DNA of 41,704 nt from Pseudomonadota bacterium (GTDB lineage Bacteria > Pseudomonadota > Alphaproteobacteria > Reyranellales > Reyranellaceae), in the NCBI GenBank assembly GCA_018240695.1, contig JAFEFH010000013.1, positions 1 through 41,704 of the forward strand, written 5' to 3'. Positions within the stretch are counted from its first letter, which is position 1. Every line of letters begins with the position of its first letter. The notes below the pieces were generated by a model. The model ran no database searches and had not been told where the DNA came from. It saw only the letters and a list, made by a program, of their open reading frames with translations. Shown here one piece after another: positions 1 to 8,692 of this stretch. A program made the translations under genes and the position numbers.

Positions 1-716
1 CGCCGCGCATCGTCGCGGGCCTGTTCGAGGAGATCGCCAAGTTCGGCGAAGCGAGCGTGCGCCGCATCTATGGCGACTTCTCCAGCCCGCGCCTGAAATC
101 GTGGTCCGACGTGTTGCAGAAGTACGCGATCGATCCCTACCAGCAGTTCGCCTACACCTCGGGCAAGAACGCGTCGGACATCGCGCTGGTGATCGACGCC
201 ATGGACCTGCTGCACAGCCGCCGCTTCGACGGCTTCTGCCTGGTCTCGTCCGACAGCGACTTCACGCGGCTCGCGTCCCGCCTTCGCGAAGAGGGCGCCG
301 ACGTCTACGGCTTCGGCGCGCGCAAGACGCCGGAGAGTTTCCGCCAGGCCTGCCGGCGCTTCATCTACACCGAGAACCTCGTGCCCGAGAGCGCCGCCGC
401 GGCCGCGCGCGACAGCGCCGCGCCCAAGGCCGCACCGCCCGTCGACGCGGGCGCCGCGGTCGACATCCTGAACAAGGCGCTGTCGCAGATGGAGAGCGAC
501 GACGGCTGGTTCGGCCTGCGGGCCGTCGGCCAGCGCCTGGCCAACGTCGCCTCCGATTTCGATCCCCGGACCTACGGCTTCCGCAATCTCAGCGACCTCG
601 TGCGCCAGAGCGGCGCCTTCGAGATCGACAGCTCCGAAGGCCGCGCCATGCGCATCCGGTCGCGCCCCGTCGCCCCTGCGCCCGGCACCCCGTCGCGCCG
701 TCGACGCCGGTCGTAA
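1..716 (+). CDS. NYN-domain (LabA/PIN-like) protein with C-terminal OST-HTH, 5' truncated
   Basis: The open frame runs in from the left edge (first complete codon at position 3), so the true start lies outside the window; the GTG at 57 is internal. The visible part starts inside a NYN domain, a PIN-like nuclease fold: the run IYGDF, the segment NASDIALVIDAMDLL and the signature LVSSDSDFTRLASRLREEG carry the acidic residues expected of the metal site. After an Ala/Pro-rich linker, the C-terminal 70 or so residues (from ILNKALSQ to AMRIRSRP) resemble an OST-HTH/LOTUS RNA-binding domain. The family combination suggests RNA binding or cleavage in the cytoplasm; the substrate is unknown. An Arg-rich tail ends the protein. 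The domain call is firm, the role inferred. Confidence 0.85.
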   Translation, partial: PRIVAGLFEEIAKFGEASVRRIYGDFSSPRLKSWSDVLQKYAIDPYQQFAYTSGKNASDIALVIDAMDLLHSRRFDGFCLVSSDSDFTRLASRLREEGADVYGFGARKTPESFRQACRRFIYTENLVPESAAAAARDSAAPKAAPPVDAGAAVDILNKALSQMESDDGWFGLRAVGQRLANVASDFDPRTYGFRNLSDLVRQSGAFEIDSSEGRAMRIRSRPVAPAPGTPSRRRRRS

Positions 717-799
717 CCGCGCCCTGCGCTCTTTGGCCGCCGTTCCTTCGGCGCGGCGCAGGTGAAAACTGCGCGCACTGAATATCGGAGGAACCACCA

Positions 800-1807
800 A
801 TGACCCTGAATCGCCGCGCCTTCGTGGGCGCCCTGCCCGCCGTGCTGGCCGCGCCCGCCGTGTTGCGCGCCGCCGAGCCGATCAAGATCCGCTGCTCGCT
901 CGACACCGCCGCCAGCCATCCGCGCAACGTCGCCATGCTCGACTACATGGCCAAGCTCGAGAAGGCGTCGAACGGCGAGATCAAGGGCGAGGTCTTCCAC
1001 TCGGGCCAGCTCTTCGCCGACCTCAACGTGTCGAAGGCGCTGTTGCAGGGCCAGGTCGAGATGGCGGTGCCGGGATCGTGGGTGATGACCGGCCTCGTGC
1101 CCGACTGCGACATGGTGCAGTTGCCCTACTTCTACGGCATCCCGATCGAGCAGACGCACAAGGCGACCAACGGCAAGGCCGGCGCGCACGTGAACAAGCA
1201 GCTCGAGGAGAAGCTCAAGACCCACGTGCTGGGGCCGTGGCTCGATCTCGGCTATCAGAACTGGTACTCGACCAAGGTTCCGCTCGACAGCTTCACCGCC
1301 ATGAAGGGCCTCAAGATCCGCAGCCCGGGCGGCGCCGGCATCTCGTGGCGCATCAAGTTCGCGGGCGGCATCGCCAACACCACCGCATGGCCGAACGTCC
1401 CGCTGGCGCTCAGCCAGGGCACGTTCGACGCCTTCATCAGCTCCGACGAGAGCTGCAACTCGGCCAAGCTCTGGGAAGCCGGCGTGAAGTACTCCTACGT
1501 CGATCACCAGTTCCTGGCGCAGTACGTGCCGATGGTCGGCAAGGGCGCGTGGTCGAAACTGTCGCCCGCGCAGCAGAAGCTGATGATCGACGTGTGGGCG
1601 CAGAACATCGACGCCTACGACAAGGGCTCGGCCGCCAGCCAGGCCAAGGCGCGGTCGATCCTCGAGAAGAACGGCGTGAAGTTCCACGACCCGAGCGCCG
1701 CCGATCTCGAGAAGACGCGCACCGCCATGATCGGCGACCTCGCCACCATGGTGAAGGACACCAAGCTCTCGCCCGAGGTCGTGAAGCTCGTGAAGGACTC
1801 GGTCTAG
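800..1807 (+). CDS. TRAP transporter solute-binding protein (DctP family)
   Basis: A 335-residue protein with an N-terminal export signal containing a twin arginine (NRRAFVG) followed by an Ala-rich hydrophobic stretch and a cleavage-like site after VLRAA, so probably a Tat or Sec exported periplasmic protein. The body matches the DctP/TRAP-substrate-binding pattern: HPRN near the N-terminus, the FHSGQLFADL segment, and MKGLKIRSPG where family members place the substrate carboxylate-binding Arg. It would bind an organic acid for a DctQM-type permease, but no dctQ or dctM gene is nearby, so it is an orphan here. The start is supported by a GGAGG-like site (786-790). The stop codon overlaps the convergent cyclase stop through the shared tetranucleotide CTAG. 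The ligand cannot be predicted. Confidence 0.88.
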   Translation: MTLNRRAFVGALPAVLAAPAVLRAAEPIKIRCSLDTAASHPRNVAMLDYMAKLEKASNGEIKGEVFHSGQLFADLNVSKALLQGQVEMAVPGSWVMTGLVPDCDMVQLPYFYGIPIEQTHKATNGKAGAHVNKQLEEKLKTHVLGPWLDLGYQNWYSTKVPLDSFTAMKGLKIRSPGGAGISWRIKFAGGIANTTAWPNVPLALSQGTFDAFISSDESCNSAKLWEAGVKYSYVDHQFLAQYVPMVGKGAWSKLSPAQQKLMIDVWAQNIDAYDKGSAASQAKARSILEKNGVKFHDPSAADLEKTRTAMIGDLATMVKDTKLSPEVVKLVKDSV

Positions 1808-3597
1808 GCCGCGCCCGCGACCTCGAACAACTGCACCGGACGGGTCTTGCCCTTCACGGTCACCTCGTCGACCGGCCGGATGCGATAGGCATCCGGCGCC
1901 GCCAGGCGCTCGCGGGTGAACTGCGAGATCAACACGCCCACCTTGTAGACTTTGGTCAGGCTCTCGATCCGCGCCGCGAGGTTCACCGCGTCGGAGATCA
2001 CCGTGCCGTCCATGCGGTGGCTCTCGCCGATCGTTCCCAGCATGAGAGAGCCGGTGTTGAGGCCGATCCCGATGGCGATCGGCGGCTGGCCCGCGGCGAC
2101 GCGGCCGGCATTGTAGCGCTCCAGCGTCTCCATCATGGCGAGGCTGGCGCGCACCGCGTCGTCGGCGCTCTCGAACAGCGCCATGATGGCGTCGCCGATA
2201 TACTTGTCGATGAAGCCGTCATGGTCGCGGATCACCGGGCCCATCTTCTCCAGATAGTCGTTGATGAACTCGAAGTTCTCGTCCGGCGTCATCGCCTCCG
2301 AGAGCGTCGTGAAGTTGCGGATGTCGGAGAACAGCACCGTCATGTCCTTGCGCCGGTTGTCGCCCAGCTCGACCTGGACGATCGACGGCTTGCCGATCAT
2401 CTCGAGGAAGGCGTGCGGCACGAAGCGCTCGATCGAAAGATTGGTCTGCCTGAGGTCGAGGATGGTCTTGCGCACCGCGCTGCGCATCATGTCGAAGCTG
2501 GTGGCGAGGCTGCCGATCTCGTCGCGGCGTCCGGTGTTGGCGATGGCGCCGTCGAGGTCGCCGCCGGCGATCGCGCCGGCCTCGCCGCGCAGAGTCAGCA
2601 GCGGATCGAGGACCTGCCGCTGCAACAGGCGTGAGGCGATCCAGAACACGAACGGCAGCGCGAGCGCCAGCACGATCGCCGCGCCGGTGACGACGTGGAT
2701 CACGGCGTCGCGCGCGAGGCCGGTATCGTAGGTGATCTGGCTGATCACCAGCTTGGGCTCGACCGGATCGTCCTTCAGCGCCGGGCCCGACGGCCGGTAC
2801 CGGCGATAGACGGTGAGCGTGCGGCCGTCGGCCGCCATGGTCTTGTGCCGGCCCTTCACGTCGACCTTGCGCGCGACCTCCGCGTCGAGCTGGTTGCCCG
2901 CGTTGATCAGCGACCAGTAGCCCGAGTCGTTGACCAGGAACATGTCGACCTGTTTGACGTAGGCGTTCGACTGGACCGCGTCGGCGAAGAAGTCCTCGAA
3001 GAAGAACTTCGACAGCCAGCCGAAATCGCCCTTCGCCAGGTCGTGGCGCACCTCGGTCGAGGTCTCGATGATGTAGTCCTTGTCCTTCGGCCCGAAGTAG
3101 CTGTAGGTGCGCAGGGTGCCGGTGACCGTCGACAGGTCGATGCCGTCGCTCATCACCCGGCCCTGGCCGAACACCGTGTCGAGAAAGGCGCGGAACGGGC
3201 CGCCGACCGGGAATTGCAGGTTCATGTCGGTCGCGAGGTTGGTCTGGAAGACCTTGTAGGACCGGTCGATGAAATAGACGTACTGCACGCCGTAGCGCCG
3301 GGTGAGCGCATCGAGATCGGCCGGCGTCAGGTCCTGCGGCGCCCGGCCCGCCGCTTCGAGGTCGGCCGCCATCTTCGGCATCACCTCGTCCATCTGCGTC
3401 GTGATGCGATTGTGCTCGGCGCGCAGCATGACCACGAACGTGTCGAAGCGCTGGCCGAGGCTCTTCTCCATGGTGCGCAGCTCGGCGTCCTGCTTTTCGG
3501 AGACCAGCCGGTACATCTCCCACGACACGACCAGCGTGGCGAGGCAGGTCACCGCCAGCACGACCGCCAGCAGGAAGAGGCCGAGCTTTCGCTTCAT
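1804..3597 (-). CDS. Membrane-bound class III adenylate cyclase with periplasmic sensor and HAMP
   Basis: 597 residues. A first membrane helix (about 5-25) and a second (about 300-322) bracket a roughly 270-residue extracytoplasmic sensor region. A HAMP-like linker follows (about 323-380, with DEIGSLATSFDMM), then a class III nucleotide cyclase domain (about 415-590). Catalytic residues are visible: metal aspartates D425 (FSDIRNF) and D469 (YIGDA), base-selecting K465 with D536, and transition-state N539/R543 in the DAVNLAARIE motif. The Lys/Asp pair favours ATP over GTP, so cAMP is the expected product. It is the last gene of a leftward unit (LysR, luciferase-like oxidoreductase, cyclase) with only 10 bp to the gene upstream. 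The sensed signal is unknown. Confidence 0.9.
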   Translation of the reverse strand: MKRKLGLFLLAVVLAVTCLATLVVSWEMYRLVSEKQDAELRTMEKSLGQRFDTFVVMLRAEHNRITTQMDEVMPKMAADLEAAGRAPQDLTPADLDALTRRYGVQYVYFIDRSYKVFQTNLATDMNLQFPVGGPFRAFLDTVFGQGRVMSDGIDLSTVTGTLRTYSYFGPKDKDYIIETSTEVRHDLAKGDFGWLSKFFFEDFFADAVQSNAYVKQVDMFLVNDSGYWSLINAGNQLDAEVARKVDVKGRHKTMAADGRTLTVYRRYRPSGPALKDDPVEPKLVISQITYDTGLARDAVIHVVTGAAIVLALALPFVFWIASRLLQRQVLDPLLTLRGEAGAIAGGDLDGAIANTGRRDEIGSLATSFDMMRSAVRKTILDLRQTNLSIERFVPHAFLEMIGKPSIVQVELGDNRRKDMTVLFSDIRNFTTLSEAMTPDENFEFINDYLEKMGPVIRDHDGFIDKYIGDAIMALFESADDAVRASLAMMETLERYNAGRVAAGQPPIAIGIGLNTGSLMLGTIGESHRMDGTVISDAVNLAARIESLTKVYKVGVLISQFTRERLAAPDAYRIRPVDEVTVKGKTRPVQLFEVAGAA

Positions 3598-3607
3598 TCC
3601 GGGCGCT

Positions 3608-4666
3608 TCATCTCTGGAAGTGGGGCGCCACGTCGCGCATGAACCGCTCCATCTGGTCCTTCACCAGGGCGTGCGGCTTGCGGCCGTAGTTGAAGTACAG
3701 GATCACCTCGGCGATGCCGGCCTTCTCGACCTGCTTCAGCGAGTCGACGATATGCTGCGGGCTGCCGCACAGGATCGACTTGTCGGTGAGCTTGTCGGGC
3801 CGCATGTCGCGCAGGATGTTCACGATGTCGACGAAGTACTTGTAGGTCGGCGGCACCTTCTCGCCCGACGCCGAGGGGAACGCCGCGATCAGCGCATCCT
3901 GGAAGTAGGACACCAAAGCTTCCTTGCCGTACTGCTCTTCCTCGGGCGTCGAGGCGATGTGCACGAAGTAGGAGCACATGGCCCGCCGCATCGGCCGCTT
4001 GTAGGTGCCCTCGCAGGTCTCACGGTAGATGCGCACCGCATCGGCGAGCGAGCCGTAGACCATCGTCGCCGCGAACGGCGCGTAGATCACGTTCCAGTCG
4101 TTCTTCGCCGCCAGTTCCATCGACGGCCGCGAAAAGCAGGCGACGTAGGGGCGCAGCGGCGTCTGCGCCGGGCGCGGGCGGATCTCGACGTCCTTGAACC
4201 GGTAGAACTTGCCGCTGTGCGACCACTTGCCGGGTTCGGTCCAGGCACGCCACACGATCTCGAGCCCCTCGGCGAACAGCTCGGCCGAGTCGTCGAACGG
4301 CGCCTGGAACGGATCGTATTCCTTGCGGTCGTAGCCGCGGCCGGCGGCGAAGTCGACGCGCCCGCCCGACAGCAGGTCGAGCGTCGCCCATTCCTCGGCG
4401 ACATGCAGCGGATGATGTACCGGCAGCAACGTCACCGCGGGCGCGAGCCGCAGCTTCTTCGTGGCGCCGGCCAGTTGCGCGAGCAGCGCCAGCGGCGAGG
4501 CGTTGACGCCCAAGAGGTTGAAGTGATGCTCGCCGATCCACGCCGAGTTCAGCCCGACCTTCTCGGCGTGCAGCGCCTCGGCGAAGATGTCCTTAATGAA
4601 ATCCTCCGGCGTGCGCGTGTTGCCGGGATAGCGGTTGTCGGACAGCGTGAAGTAGCCAAAGTCCAT
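3608..4666 (-). CDS. LLM-class (bacterial luciferase-like) flavin-dependent oxidoreductase
   Basis: 352 residues with the family hallmarks of luciferase-like TIM-barrel monooxygenases: N-terminal MDFGYFTLSDNRYPGN, the segment AWIGEHHF typical of the flavin-binding region, HPLHVAEEWATLDLLSGGR, and GRGYDRKEYDPF. Family members use reduced FMN/F420 supplied by a partner to oxidise small organic substrates such as alkanesulfonates, aldehydes or nitrilotriacetate. No flavin reductase is encoded next to it. The start lies 3 bp after the stop of the upstream LysR gene, so the two are likely co-transcribed, which suggests this enzyme belongs to the function linked to that regulator. The family is certain; the substrate is unknown. 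Confidence 0.88.
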   Translation of the reverse strand: MDFGYFTLSDNRYPGNTRTPEDFIKDIFAEALHAEKVGLNSAWIGEHHFNLLGVNASPLALLAQLAGATKKLRLAPAVTLLPVHHPLHVAEEWATLDLLSGGRVDFAAGRGYDRKEYDPFQAPFDDSAELFAEGLEIVWRAWTEPGKWSHSGKFYRFKDVEIRPRPAQTPLRPYVACFSRPSMELAAKNDWNVIYAPFAATMVYGSLADAVRIYRETCEGTYKRPMRRAMCSYFVHIASTPEEEQYGKEALVSYFQDALIAAFPSASGEKVPPTYKYFVDIVNILRDMRPDKLTDKSILCGSPQHIVDSLKQVEKAGIAEVILYFNYGRKPHALVKDQMERFMRDVAPHFQR

Positions 4667-4669
4667 GAC

Positions 4670-5578
4670 CTAGGCCGCCTTCGCGCCGGCCTGCACTTCG
4701 GCAAGCGGCACCAGCCAGTCGCGGAACGCCTTGATCTTGCGCCGGCGGATCGCCTCGGCGGGATAGACCATGTAGTAGGCGAAGTCGGTCGACATCTTGA
4801 AGTCGAACGGCACGACCAACCGACCGGCCTTGAGGTCGGGCGCGACCAGCGGGTTGCGGCCGAGCGCGACGCCCAGCCCGTCCATCGCCGCCTGATAGGC
4901 GGCCAGCGCGAAGTCGAAGGTGACGCCGCGCGTCGCATCGATGCCCTTGATGCCCGCCGCCGTCAGCCAGACCTGCCAGTCGTCGGGGAAGGTGCCGATG
5001 TGCAGGAGCGTGAAGCGCTTGAGGTCGGCCGGCTTCTTCAGCGCGTTCGGTCCCTTGAGCAGCGACGGCGCGCAGACCGGCATCACGTCCTCGCCGACCA
5101 GGCGCTCGGCCACCAGGCCCGGCCACTGGCCGCGGCCGTAGCGGATGCCGATGTCGACATCCTCGCGCGAGAAGTCGACCAGCCCGGTGTTGGTGCTGAT
5201 GCGCACGTCGATCTCGGGATTGGCGCGCTGGAAGCCGGCCAGCCGCGGCACCAGCCACTTGGTGGCGAACGACGCCGTCGTGGTGACCGTGAGGTGGCCG
5301 CCGCGATCCTTTTGCAGCAGTTTCTCGGTCGCCTCGTTCAGCTGGTCGAACGCCGCGCGCACCGACGGCAGGTAGGCCTGGCCCGCTTCCGAGAGCAGCA
5401 GCGAGCGATTCCGACGCACGAACAATTTTAATCCGAGCCGCTGTTCGAGCCCGCGCACCTGATGGCTGATCGCGGCCTGGGTAACGCTCAATTCCTCGGC
5501 GGCATCGGTAAAGCTCATGTGACGTGCGGCGGCCTCGAAGGCGCGCAGGCCATTGAGCGGCGGCAGGCTGCGTTTCAT
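4670..5578 (-). CDS. LysR-family transcriptional regulator, GcvA-like (copy 1)
   Basis: 302 residues. The winged HTH occupies about residues 8-66 (LRAFEAAARHMSFTDAAEEL, then TQAAISHQVRGLEQRLG), followed by the LysR substrate-binding domain (about 92-295). The N-terminus PPLNGLRAFEAAARH is typical of the GcvA-like group found widely in alphaproteobacteria. It is closely related in its HTH to the second LysR protein encoded at 20920-21843. It is transcribed away from a DUF1127 microprotein gene (5697) and is followed within 3 bp by the luciferase-like gene. A 17-bp AT-rich dyad lies 14 bp upstream of its start codon and may be its operator. The SD-like GAAGGG sits between dyad and start. The effector is unknown. 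Confidence 0.92.
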   Translation of the reverse strand: MKRSLPPLNGLRAFEAAARHMSFTDAAEELSVTQAAISHQVRGLEQRLGLKLFVRRNRSLLLSEAGQAYLPSVRAAFDQLNEATEKLLQKDRGGHLTVTTTASFATKWLVPRLAGFQRANPEIDVRISTNTGLVDFSREDVDIGIRYGRGQWPGLVAERLVGEDVMPVCAPSLLKGPNALKKPADLKRFTLLHIGTFPDDWQVWLTAAGIKGIDATRGVTFDFALAAYQAAMDGLGVALGRNPLVAPDLKAGRLVVPFDFKMSTDFAYYMVYPAEAIRRRKIKAFRDWLVPLAEVQAGAKAA

Positions 5579-5591
5579 GGGTTACCCTTCA

Positions 5592-5608
5592 GATTAGTTA
5601 TTTTAATC
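5592..5608. promoter_or_regulatory. Candidate LysR operator dyad GATTA-N7-TAATC
   Basis: A 17-bp interrupted dyad with arms GATTA (5592-5596) and TAATC (5604-5608), unusually AT-rich for this sequence. It contains a T-N11-A spacing (5594/5606), the classic LysR-type box. It lies 14 bp upstream of the lysR start and inside the divergent region shared with the DUF1127 gene. Function is inferred from position and symmetry. Confidence 0.5.
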
Positions 5609-5696
5609 AAAACAGGACAAAGGGTCGTTTGTAAAGGGCCACCCCGGGGCGCATTTCCCCCTCACACAGCACGTCACTCTTTCCACGGAGCCTCCC

Positions 5697-5867
5697 ATGG
5701 CCACTCTTCCCCTTCCCACTGGTGTCGCCCAGATCCTCGGCACGTGGCGCCAGCGCACCCGCGAGCGCCGCGAGCTGGCCTTGCTCGACGCCCGGTCGCT
5801 GCACGACCTCGGCCTGAACGCCGGCTCGGTCCAGTTCGAGATCAACAAGCCGTTCTGGCGCAGCTGA
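5697..5867 (+). CDS. DUF1127 small protein (copy 1)
   Basis: A 56-residue, Arg-rich protein with the DUF1127 pattern: WRQRTRERRELALLDARSLHDLGL, read here as an Arg-rich helix followed by the Asp-x-x-x-Leu-x-Asp-x-Gly turn. The start ATG at 5697 is preceded by GGAG (5687-5690). DUF1127 proteins in other alphaproteobacteria have been linked to RNA binding and to phosphate or carbon metabolism; that is family knowledge, not shown here. It is divergently transcribed from a GcvA-like lysR gene, and the same arrangement recurs at 20920-22224. The end KPFWRS is unusual next to the second copy. A strong intrinsic terminator follows about 75 bp downstream. Confidence 0.82.
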   Translation: MATLPLPTGVAQILGTWRQRTRERRELALLDARSLHDLGLNAGSVQFEINKPFWRS

Positions 5868-5941
5868 TCTCCTCGTAACTCCCTGACTCCGGAGCCGGGC
5901 CTGTTCTTACCCTGCAAGGCCCCATCCCCTCCGGACCACTG

Positions 5942-5990
5942 GCCGGCGATCGACTCCTCAGCCTCCCTGTCGGTCGCCGGCTTTTTCTTT
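5942..5990 (+). terminator. Rho-independent terminator after the DUF1127 gene
   Basis: An 8-bp stem GCCGGCGA (5942-5949) / TCGCCGGC (5974-5981) with a 24-nt loop, followed directly by TTTTTCTTT (5982-5990). The position after the microprotein gene and before the TPR gene fits a terminator for the former. Confidence 0.65.
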
Positions 5991-6022
5991 GCCCGCGCGC
6001 CTGCCTCTGCTAGAGGCGGCCC

Positions 6023-7267
6023 GTGGCCCTCACCGAACTCCAGCTCCAAGCCCTCGCCCGCGACGCCCAGCAGCGCGCCGCCTCGGGCGACTTCGCCGGC
6101 GCCGAACCGCTGTTCGCCCGCATCGCCGACGCCCAGCCCAATTCCGGCCAGTCGCAGCACCTGCTGGGCCAGGTGCGGCTGAAGCTCGGCCGCTTCGCCG
6201 AGGCGCGTGAGCCGCTCGAGCGTGCGTCCAAGTTCCTGCCGCGCGACCCCGGCGCCCAGATCAACCTCGCGGGCTGCCTCAGCGTGCTGGGCGCGCACGC
6301 CGAAGCGCTGGCCGCGCTCGACCGCGCCGCGAAGCTGGCGCCGGGCAATGCCGCGATCGCCTTCAATCGCGGCCGCGCGCTCGAGGCGCTCAGCCGTGCC
6401 GAAGAGGCCGAGCGCGCCTACGACGAGGCGCTGTCGATCGATCATCGCCTGCTGCCTGCGCTCAGCGCGCGCGCCGGCCTGATGGCGGCGCGCGGCGACT
6501 GGATGGGCGCGCTCAGCGATCTCGACACCGCGCTGACCTCACGCCCCAACGATGCGGCGCTGCGCCTGCGCCGCGCCGAGATCCTGTTGGCGCAGGGCGA
6601 CTGGATGCGCGGCCTCGACGACTACGAGGCGCGGCTCGACCTGCCCGAGCACGGTCCTCCGCGCTGGGCGCCCGAGGGCCTGCCGCGCTGGAGCGGCGAG
6701 CCGCTGGACGGCCGGCTGCTGGTCTATCCCGAACAGGACAACATCGAGAGCGACGCCGCGATGCGCGACACGCTGATGCTGGCGCGCCTGCCCGGCCTCG
6801 ACGCCACGATCCAGTGCTCGGCCAGGGTCGCGGGCTGGCTCGACCTGCCGACGATCCGCCGCGGCGATCCGCTGACCGGCTTCGCCGCCGCCGTCCCGCT
6901 GCGCAGCCTGCCGCGCGTGCTGGGCTGGAGCTTGCAGACCCTGCCGCCGCCGCCGCCGCTGCATGTGAAGGCCGAGCCGGAGCATCCGCAGGCCGGGCGC
7001 ATCGGCTGGTTCTCGACGGCGGACCCGCCGCCAAACGTCGCGGTCGAGCGCGATCCCGAGCATATCGCGCTCTGCCGGATCGTCGTCGGCGACGACCACG
7101 CGCCGGCCCATCTCGCCGCCGCCATGGGCATTCCCACCCTGCTGCGCCTGCCGCATTCCGCCGATTGGCTGTGGGGACCGCAGCGCGGTGCCTCGCCGTG
7201 GTATCGTACGGTCGAGACGCTGGTCGGCGATGCAGCCGAGGCTCTGGTGGCGCGCACGGCAAGGTGA
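6023..7267 (+). CDS. TPR protein with GT9-like (glycosyltransferase-related) C-terminal domain
   Basis: 414 residues from a GTG start. The first about 205 residues are consecutive tetratricopeptide repeats with the usual Ala/Gly/Leu pattern (for example DFAGAEPLFARIADAQPNS and AEEAERAYDEALSIDHRL). The C-terminal half resembles the TPR-linked glycosyltransferase-9/ADP-heptosyltransferase-like fold: the segment VVGDDHAPAHLAAAMGIPT corresponds to the sugar-nucleotide-binding 'DTAxAHLAGALG' region, and DWLWGPQRGASPWY matches the family ending 'DWRW...SPWYPS'. In related organisms such proteins are often associated with surface or flagellin glycosylation, but no flagellar gene is near. A Pro-rich run (LPPPPPPLH) separates subdomains. 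Catalytic competence is not certain because the central part is short. It lies 27 bp ahead of leuC. Confidence 0.75.
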   Translation: MALTELQLQALARDAQQRAASGDFAGAEPLFARIADAQPNSGQSQHLLGQVRLKLGRFAEAREPLERASKFLPRDPGAQINLAGCLSVLGAHAEALAALDRAAKLAPGNAAIAFNRGRALEALSRAEEAERAYDEALSIDHRLLPALSARAGLMAARGDWMGALSDLDTALTSRPNDAALRLRRAEILLAQGDWMRGLDDYEARLDLPEHGPPRWAPEGLPRWSGEPLDGRLLVYPEQDNIESDAAMRDTLMLARLPGLDATIQCSARVAGWLDLPTIRRGDPLTGFAAAVPLRSLPRVLGWSLQTLPPPPPLHVKAEPEHPQAGRIGWFSTADPPPNVAVERDPEHIALCRIVVGDDHAPAHLAAAMGIPTLLRLPHSADWLWGPQRGASPWYRTVETLVGDAAEALVARTAR

Positions 7268-7294
7268 TATCGCGCCACCTGTGGAGGAACTCCA

Positions 7295-8686
7295 ATGGGT
7301 AAAGCGCTTTTCGACAAGATCTGGGATAGCCACGTCATTACCGATCTCGGCAATGGCTTCATCCTGATGCACATCGACCGCCTGCTGCTGCACGACATGT
7401 CGGGCGGCAAGGCGATGAAGGAAGCGATCGAGCTGGGCCACGTCCCCGCCCAGCCGCGCCTGATCTACGGCACGCCCGACCACACGATGTCGACCAAGCC
7501 CGGCCGCACCGAGAAGACGCATCCGCCCGGCGAGCCGCTGATCCTGTCGATGCGCGAGACCACCAGGAAGTTCGGCATCAAGCTGTTCGACCTCGGCCAG
7601 GACGGCAACGGCATCGTCCACGTCGTCGGCCCCGAGCAGGGCCTGACCCTGCCCGGCACGACGCTGGTCTGCGGCGACAGCCACACCTCGACGCACGGCG
7701 GCATGGGCGCGCTGGCCTACGGCATCGGCGCCTCGGAGCTGGTGCACGTGATCGCCACGCAGACGATGGTCCAGCGCAAGCCCAAGCGCTTCCGCGTCAG
7801 CTTCGACGGCAAGCTCCAGCCCGGCGTCACGTCGAAGGACATGATCCTCCACCTGATCGGCGACGTCGGCACCGCCGCCGGCACCGGCTTCGCCGTCGAA
7901 TATGCGGGCTCCGCCGTGCGCGCGCTGTCGGTCGAGGCGCGGCTCACGCTGTGCAACCTCACGATCGAGATGGGCGCGCGCACCGGCATGGTGGCGCCCG
8001 ACGACACGACCTACGAGTTCCTGCACGGCCGCGACTACGCGCCCAAGGACGCGATGTGGGACCGCGCGGTCGCCTACTGGCGCACCCTGCCCAGCGATCC
8101 CGACACCGACTTCGACCGCGAGCACACGATCGACATGGCCAAGGTCGCGCCGCAGATCACCTGGGGCACCAGCCCCGAGCACGTCATCGCCGTCGATCGC
8201 GCGATCCCCGATCCGACGACGGCCGGCGAGAAGCGCGGCGCGTGGGAAGCGGCGTTGCAGTACCAGGGCCTCGAACCGGGCAAGCCGATCGAGGGCACCA
8301 AGGTCGACTGGGTGTTCATCGGCTCCTGCACCAACAGCCGCATCAGCGACATCCGCGCCGCCGCCGAGATCGTGAAGGGCCGCCGCAAGGCCGACCATGT
8401 CACGGCCTGGGTCGTGCCCGGCTCCGAGCGCATCAAGAAGGAGGCCGAGTCCGAGGGCCTCGACAAGGTGTTCCTCGAGGCCGGCTTCGAATGGCGCGAG
8501 CCGGGATGCTCGATGTGCCTCGCCTCCAACGGCGAGCGCGTGCCGCCCGGCCAGCGCAGCGTCTCGACCTCGAACCGCAACTTCGTGGGCCGCCAGGGCC
8601 CCGGGGCGCGCACCCATCTCGCCAGCCCCGCCATGGCCGCCGCCGCCGCGATCAAGGGCGCCATCGCCGATGTTCGCAAACTGTAG
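7295..8686 (+). CDS. leuC: 3-isopropylmalate dehydratase large subunit
   Basis: 463 residues, the usual length for LeuC. It converts 2-isopropylmalate to 3-isopropylmalate in leucine synthesis with the small subunit LeuD (8807-9424). The three [4Fe-4S] cysteines are present: C345 in GSCTNSR and C405/C408 in GCSMC. The motifs CGDSHTSTHGGMGAL and VTWGT-like ITWGTSPEHV are typical. The N-terminal 75 residues (HDMSGGKAMKEAIELG, YGTPDHTMSTKPG) differ noticeably from the canonical LeuC start (usually HLVHEVTSPQAF... VADHNVPT), so a paralogue acting on a related 2-hydroxyacid such as (R)-citramalate is possible. The start is set by GTGGAGGA upstream. A 98-bp inverted-repeat element separates it from leuD. 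Confidence 0.85.
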   Translation: MGKALFDKIWDSHVITDLGNGFILMHIDRLLLHDMSGGKAMKEAIELGHVPAQPRLIYGTPDHTMSTKPGRTEKTHPPGEPLILSMRETTRKFGIKLFDLGQDGNGIVHVVGPEQGLTLPGTTLVCGDSHTSTHGGMGALAYGIGASELVHVIATQTMVQRKPKRFRVSFDGKLQPGVTSKDMILHLIGDVGTAAGTGFAVEYAGSAVRALSVEARLTLCNLTIEMGARTGMVAPDDTTYEFLHGRDYAPKDAMWDRAVAYWRTLPSDPDTDFDREHTIDMAKVAPQITWGTSPEHVIAVDRAIPDPTTAGEKRGAWEAALQYQGLEPGKPIEGTKVDWVFIGSCTNSRISDIRAAAEIVKGRRKADHVTAWVVPGSERIKKEAESEGLDKVFLEAGFEWREPGCSMCLASNGERVPPGQRSVSTSNRNFVGRQGPGARTHLASPAMAAAAAIKGAIADVRKL

Positions 8687-8692
8687 CAACCC

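Noticed and set aside
57..59. GTG at 57 as start of the first gene
   Set aside because: The frame is open to the left edge and the residues before it (IVAGLFEEIAKFGEASV) continue the NYN fold, so the gene is simply cut by the window.
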